Source: JAZDJP01 sp043803805 (GTDB lineage: Bacteria; Planctomycetota; JAZDJP01). Taken from it: a stretch of DNA of 8,848 nucleotides. Made by a program: the position numbers and the translations under genes. The stretch covers positions 1-8,848 of the forward strand of contig JAZDJP010000107.1 in assembly GCA_043803805.1 (NCBI GenBank), written 5' to 3'. Within the stretch, counting starts at the first letter, position 1. The number at the start of each line of letters is the position of its first letter. Positions 5,961-8,848 of the stretch are shown here, one piece after another. A model generated the notes under the pieces. It did not search any database. It was not told where the DNA came from and saw only the letters and a program-made list of their open reading frames with translations.

Positions 5961-6865
5961 GACCACAGCATCCGGGGATACGCCCCGCGGGCGATGAGGC
6001 CGCGGATGCCCTCCGCCACAAGCGGCTTGTCCTCGCGGTAGGTCACCCCGAACCACATCTCGCCCCCGGACAGGACACGCATGCGGAGCGCCTTGTCCCG
6101 GACGAGCCCGTTCACCTCGGTCGAGATGTAGCACTCGGCCCTGGGATCGCCCGCCCGCGTCGCGATGAATTTCCCGAAGCGGTCCCGGAAGAGCGGGAAT
6201 ATGGCCGGCGTGAATCCCCAGAAATTCATGGAGACGATCTCGTCCCCCGAGAGCGGCGTGGCCACGCCCTCGTCGTCGAGGGACACGGCCCGGTCGCCGT
6301 CGCGCTTTATTTGAGTGAGTTCGACCGTCTCCTCGAGACACCCGTCCGCCCCCACGCGGGACACCCCGCGCGCCACGCTCCCGTGGGTGGAGAGGGTGTC
6401 GCGGAGGCGATAGCCCACCATGGCGCCTTCGGCGCGGTCGCCGTCGGCGATCGTCCGCAGGTGATCCCCCATCACCCGGAAGGCGCCCGTCCCGTAGAAA
6501 TCATCCGCGTTGATGACGAGGAACGGCTCGCGGATCTCCTCCGCCGCCGTCAGGACCGCGTGGCAGGTGCCCCAGGGCTTCTTCCGCCCGGGCGGCGCGG
6601 AAATCCCGGCGGGAAGATTGGAAATCTCCTGATACACATAGCCCACCGGCAGACGCTTCTCGAACTTGACCGAGAATTTTTCCCGGAAATCCGCCTCGAT
6701 GTCGCGGCGGATGATGAAAATCACCTTCCCGAAACCGGCCCGGAGGGCATCGTACACCGAATAATCGAGAATCGCCTCGCCGCCCGGGCCGACCGGGTCG
6801 ATCTGCTTGAGACCCCCGTACCGGCTGCCGATGCCGGCGGCCATCACCAGCAATGTGGGAATCAT
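5957..6865 (-). CDS. Sugar-1-phosphate nucleotidyltransferase
   Basis: This is a 302-residue GT-A-fold enzyme that joins a sugar 1-phosphate to an NTP, making an NDP-sugar and pyrophosphate. The N-terminal AAGIGSRYGGLKQ (9-21) is the nucleotide-binding signature, a GSRYGG variant of the usual GxGTR. PWGTCHAV (97-104) binds the base, VINADDFYG (117-125) holds the metal-binding Asp pair, and VSMNFWGF (211-218) lies in the sugar-binding part. An in-frame ATG at 6913 would add 16 residues, but the MIPTLLVMAAG start fits the family better. No Shine-Dalgarno is visible there. A promoter-like pair lies only ten bases upstream, so the transcript may be leaderless. It overlaps the kinase by four bases. 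GlcNAc-1-P/UTP is the likely substrate pair by context; GDP-mannose or another product cannot be excluded. Confidence 0.88.
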   Translation of the reverse strand: MIPTLLVMAAGIGSRYGGLKQIDPVGPGGEAILDYSVYDALRAGFGKVIFIIRRDIEADFREKFSVKFEKRLPVGYVYQEISNLPAGISAPPGRKKPWGTCHAVLTAAEEIREPFLVINADDFYGTGAFRVMGDHLRTIADGDRAEGAMVGYRLRDTLSTHGSVARGVSRVGADGCLEETVELTQIKRDGDRAVSLDDEGVATPLSGDEIVSMNFWGFTPAIFPLFRDRFGKFIATRAGDPRAECYISTEVNGLVRDKALRMRVLSGGEMWFGVTYREDKPLVAEGIRGLIARGAYPRMLWS

Positions 6866-6875
6866 AGGATGGGAA

Positions 6876-6903
6876 ATGGTAGCGGATTTGCCGGGGGAGT
6901 CAA
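6876..6903 (-). promoter_or_regulatory. Candidate sigma-70-like promoter for the nucleotidyltransferase-kinase pair
   Basis: On the minus strand, TTGACT (6903-6898) and TACCAT (6881-6876) are 16 bases apart and end ten bases before the ATG at 6865. Transcription starting about seven bases after the -10 box would begin almost at the ATG, consistent with the missing Shine-Dalgarno. The -10 box matches the consensus at four of six bases, so the call is tentative. Confidence 0.35.
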
Positions 6904-7083
6904 CAGGGCGCATCCGTCCGGGAAAGGCCCGTCATGCGGCAACGCCGACCGCCGGTGACGGCCCGAGAAGAAAGTGTTATTCCCGCGATTGATCCCCGGT
7001 ATCGCCGGGAAACGAATCATGACCACGCAACCACTTCCAACTCGCGAACTCGTTTCCTTATCCGTTCCGAAACCCGATTTCTC

Positions 7084-7124
7084 TTGAAATGACACAATAA
7101 ACATGTACTTTACTTTATCATGTA
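7084..7124 (+). promoter_or_regulatory. AT-rich start region of the ATPase gene with repeated TACTTT and CATGTA
   Basis: The sequence turns AT-rich immediately before the ATG at 7120. TTGAAA (7084-7089) could be a -35 box. TACTTT occurs twice in overlap (7106-7111 and 7111-7116). CATGTA occurs at 7102-7107 and again over the start codon (7119-7124). No Shine-Dalgarno is visible. The repeated hexamers could be an operator over the promoter and start codon, but this is inference. Confidence 0.3.
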
Positions 7125-8277
7125 TAAAAGGATCTTCTCCTTGCCCGGGCTGGACCGCGAAAGCGCCTTTCTCTGGGGGCCCCGCCAGACCGGGAAGAGC
7201 ACCCTCCTGCGTCAGCGATTCCCGGATGCCCGGTGCTACGATCTGCTCCTCTCCGACGTCTACGAACGGCTCAACCGCCAGCCCTCCCTCCTCCGCCAGG
7301 AATGCGAGGCCCTGAAACTGACCGGCGACCGCCAGCGGCATCCGGTCATCATTGACGAAATCCAGCGCATCCCCGCGCTCCTCCACGAAATCCACTGGCT
7401 CATCGAAAACCGGGGGCTCCGGTTCGTCCTGTGCGGCTCGAGCGCCCGGAAACTCATGCGCGGGCACGGGAATCTCCTCGGGGGCCGGGCCATCCGCCAC
7501 GAACTTTTCCCCCTCGTTTCCCCCGAGATTCCCGATTTCGATCTCCTCCGGGCGTTGAATCACGGCCTTCTGCCCCGGCATTACCAGAGTCCCCACCCCG
7601 AGAGACTCCTTCGCGCCTACGTGGGCGACTACCTGCGGGAGGAGATCGCGGCCGAGGCCCTGACCCGGAACGTCCCGGCCTTCGGACGGTTCCTCGAGCA
7701 GGCCACGTTCTCCAACGGAGAGATTCTGCAATACATCAACATCGCCCGGGAGTGCGGCGTGAGCGCCCCGACGGTCAAGGCCTACTACCAGATTCTGGAA
7801 GACACGCTCGTCGGCCGGACGGTGCCATCCTACCGCAAGCGGCCCAAGCGGCGGGTGATCGAGGCCCCCAGGTTCTACTTTTTCGACCTGGGCATCGTCA
7901 ACACCCTGACCAACCGCGGCCGGATCGAACAACGGTCCGAACTCTTCGGCCGGGTGTTCGAGCATTTCATGTTTCAGGAGATCCTCGCGCACGCCCACTA
8001 CGGCGACCGGCCCTACCCCATCGCCTACTGGCGGACCGCCTCCGGAATCGAGGTGGATTTCATCCTGGGCGACCACGAAACCGCGATCGAGGTGAAGGGC
8101 ACCGCGACGGCCCACCCCCACGACCTGCGGGGACTGGTTGCATTCCGGGAGGAATACCGGGTCCGGCACGCCATCCTCGTGACGCTGGATCCCGCGCCGC
8201 GGACCCTCTCCGGAATCCAGATCCTGCCGTGGGAGATATTCCTCAAACGGCTCTGGGCCGGAGAGATTATTTCGTAG
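7120..8277 (+). CDS. AAA-family ATPase with DUF4143 domain
   Basis: This is a 385-residue ATP-binding protein of the AAA_14 + DUF4143 type. Walker A is GPRQTGKST (20-28), Walker B VIIDEIQ (76-82), and a sensor-like CGSSAR is at 105-110. A winged-helix-like segment, FSNGEILQYINIARECGVSAPTVKAYY in outline, spans about 197-223. The C-terminal part has EVDFIL (311-316) and AIEVKG (322-327), the arrangement of a PD-(D/E)xK-like nuclease core seen in DUF4143 proteins. The family is very widespread, usually solitary, and its cellular role is not established. Length and domains are complete, so it is probably functional. The gene diverges from the nucleotidyltransferase across a 254-bp gap and converges on the gene ending at 8304. 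High third-position GC leaves a long antisense open frame that is not a gene. Confidence 0.93.
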   Translation: MYKRIFSLPGLDRESAFLWGPRQTGKSTLLRQRFPDARCYDLLLSDVYERLNRQPSLLRQECEALKLTGDRQRHPVIIDEIQRIPALLHEIHWLIENRGLRFVLCGSSARKLMRGHGNLLGGRAIRHELFPLVSPEIPDFDLLRALNHGLLPRHYQSPHPERLLRAYVGDYLREEIAAEALTRNVPAFGRFLEQATFSNGEILQYINIARECGVSAPTVKAYYQILEDTLVGRTVPSYRKRPKRRVIEAPRFYFFDLGIVNTLTNRGRIEQRSELFGRVFEHFMFQEILAHAHYGDRPYPIAYWRTASGIEVDFILGDHETAIEVKGTATAHPHDLRGLVAFREEYRVRHAILVTLDPAPRTLSGIQILPWEIFLKRLWAGEIIS

Positions 8278-8280
8278 CCA

Positions 8281-8296
8281 TCCCGCTCACCCGGGA
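8281..8296. terminator. Short palindrome between convergent genes
   Basis: TCCCG (8281-8285) and CGGGA (8292-8296) form a 5-bp stem with a six-base loop in the 26-bp gap between the convergent stops. A stronger 7-bp stem (8327-8333/8339-8345, loop ATTCG) lies just inside the minus-strand gene. Either could weakly help end transcription; neither has a T-run. Confidence 0.2.
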
Positions 8297-8303
8297 CGAA
8301 TTC

Positions 8304-8726
8304 TCATTCCTGACGAGCGGACTCGACCGGCGGATTCGCCGCCGGGGGCGTGTCCTCCAACTGATTCCGCAGGTAGACATACGCGAACGTGAAGTACAGC
8401 GCGGCAACGAGGCCTTCCCACATAGGAATCAGAGCAATCATGAACCGGCTGGGTGCATATCCCCAAGGCAAATCAACTGCTGTCAACGTGGAGGAAACAA
8501 GCAGAACCAATTTTGACAACATCCCCAGGAATCCCACACAAAGAGCAAGGATGGCGACGAGCAACACCCCATGCAACGCCTTCGAAGAAACACTTCCCGA
8601 TTCCATACAACGACTCAACCACAGGATTCCCGCCAACACAATGACGCCGATCACCAAACCGAACACCCCTCCGTAGCCAACCGGGGCATAATCATTGTTT
8701 ATCCAGTACCACTGCTGTCCGGTCAT
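8304..8726 (-). CDS. Three-helix membrane protein of unknown function
   Basis: With the ATG at 8726 (starting MTGQQWYWINNDYAP) this is a 140-residue integral membrane protein. It has three hydrophobic helices: one in about the first third, after GYGG; one containing LLVAILALCVGFLGML; and one containing MWEGLVAALYFTFAYVYL. It ends in a short charged/proline-rich tail. An alternative ATG at 8807 gives 167 residues; it is preceded by a plausible GGGAGG, whereas the 8726 start has no clear Shine-Dalgarno. The extra N-terminus is polar and unlike the rest. The GFLGML....AL..MWEGLVAAL pattern faintly recalls the MotA/TolQ/ExbB proton-channel family, but key features are missing and this is only a suggestion. 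It is AT-richer than the enzymes and stands alone on its strand in the window. Confidence 0.72.
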   Translation of the reverse strand: MTGQQWYWINNDYAPVGYGGVFGLVIGVIVLAGILWLSRCMESGSVSSKALHGVLLVAILALCVGFLGMLSKLVLLVSSTLTAVDLPWGYAPSRFMIALIPMWEGLVAALYFTFAYVYLRNQLEDTPPAANPPVESARQE

Positions 8727-8813
8727 TGATTTTTGATTTTTCTGCAACCACTTTAGGGGTTGCCGGTTGAGGCAAGAAATGAGTGGGAACGATTTGATTT
8801 TGTGCATAGGCTT

Positions 8814-8842
8814 CCGCCCTCCCTTTTCAAAAGGAGTGGCGG
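8814..8842. repeat. Imperfect hairpin at the window end
   Basis: CCGCC (8814-8818) pairs with GGCGG (8838-8842) and CTCC (8819-8822) with GGAG (8833-8836), around CTTTTCAAAA. It is a compact palindrome upstream of the long start (8807) of the membrane gene. It could be a terminator of whatever lies to the right, or a dispersed repeat. The window ends too soon to tell. Confidence 0.4.
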
Positions 8843-8848
8843 ATGAAT

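Noticed and set aside
4926..6041. 371-codon plus-strand open frame
   Set aside because: It lies opposite the kinase gene, which has clear NahK-type motifs. The plus-strand translation has no recognisable domain.
5961..6341. N-terminal extension of the kinase reading frame to 501 residues
   Set aside because: The extension lies opposite in frame to the nucleotidyltransferase coding sequence and has shadow-like composition. The ATGA overlap at 5957-5960 gives a natural start.
6862..8169. 435-codon open frame on the minus strand opposite the ATPase gene
   Set aside because: It is the mirror of the AAA/DUF4143 gene, whose Walker motifs and C-terminal core are unambiguous. Its composition (Gly/Val/Pro/Glu-rich, no domain pattern) is that of an antisense shadow in GC-rich DNA.
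1..8848. tRNA, rRNA or known riboswitch, including a T-box upstream of tyrS
   Set aside because: No cloverleaf, rRNA signature or T-box-like specifier/antiterminator was seen. tyrS starts three bases after another gene, leaving no room for a dedicated leader there.

Overview
The window reads as chromosome from a GC-rich, probably uncultured bacterium. Ordinary genes (tyrosyl-tRNA synthetase, sugar-nucleotide enzymes) are mixed with small AT-richer orphan membrane genes. The gaps between genes hold short hairpins and degenerate 7-8 bp tandem repeats. I cannot name a phylum. The N-acetylhexosamine-kinase-like gene paired with a nucleotidyltransferase and the repeat-filled spacers would fit a Planctomycetota/Verrucomicrobiota-type or similar lineage, but that is a guess.

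Layout: positions 1-146 are the right end of an IS3-family insertion sequence (last 35 codons of its transposase plus the presumed terminal inverted repeat). Positions 147-879 hold no convincing gene, but the stretch is GC-rich and contains several perfect stem-loops. After that, seven genes lie on the minus strand. In transcription order (right to left) they are: a sugar-1-phosphate nucleotidyltransferase (6865-5957), an N-acetylhexosamine-1-kinase-like phosphotransferase (5960-4836, joined by an ATGA overlap), a 250-bp spacer with two octamer tandem arrays, a GalE/WbpP-like NAD-dependent epimerase (4585-3674), two paralogous four-helix membrane proteins (3614-3225 and 3029-2676), and tyrS (2672-1458), which starts 3 nt after the second membrane gene. 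Past tyrS lies a small membrane-anchored protein with a possible NTF2-like immunity or PepSY-like tail (1314-880). Diverging from the nucleotidyltransferase is a plus-strand AAA ATPase with a DUF4143 domain (7120-8277). It converges on a minus-strand three-helix membrane protein (8726 or 8807 to 8304).

How the genes may work together: kinase, nucleotidyltransferase and epimerase together would form a complete salvage route. Free GlcNAc/GalNAc would become the 1-phosphate, then the UDP-sugar, with C4 interconversion of UDP-GlcNAc and UDP-GalNAc. The membrane paralogue next to tyrS is probably cotranscribed with it. I see no CRISPR array, tRNA, rRNA or recognisable defence island. The items most worth a second look are the structured gene-less block at 147-879, the period-8 arrays at 4603-4807, the tandem membrane paralogues fused to the tyrS transcription unit, and the salvage module.
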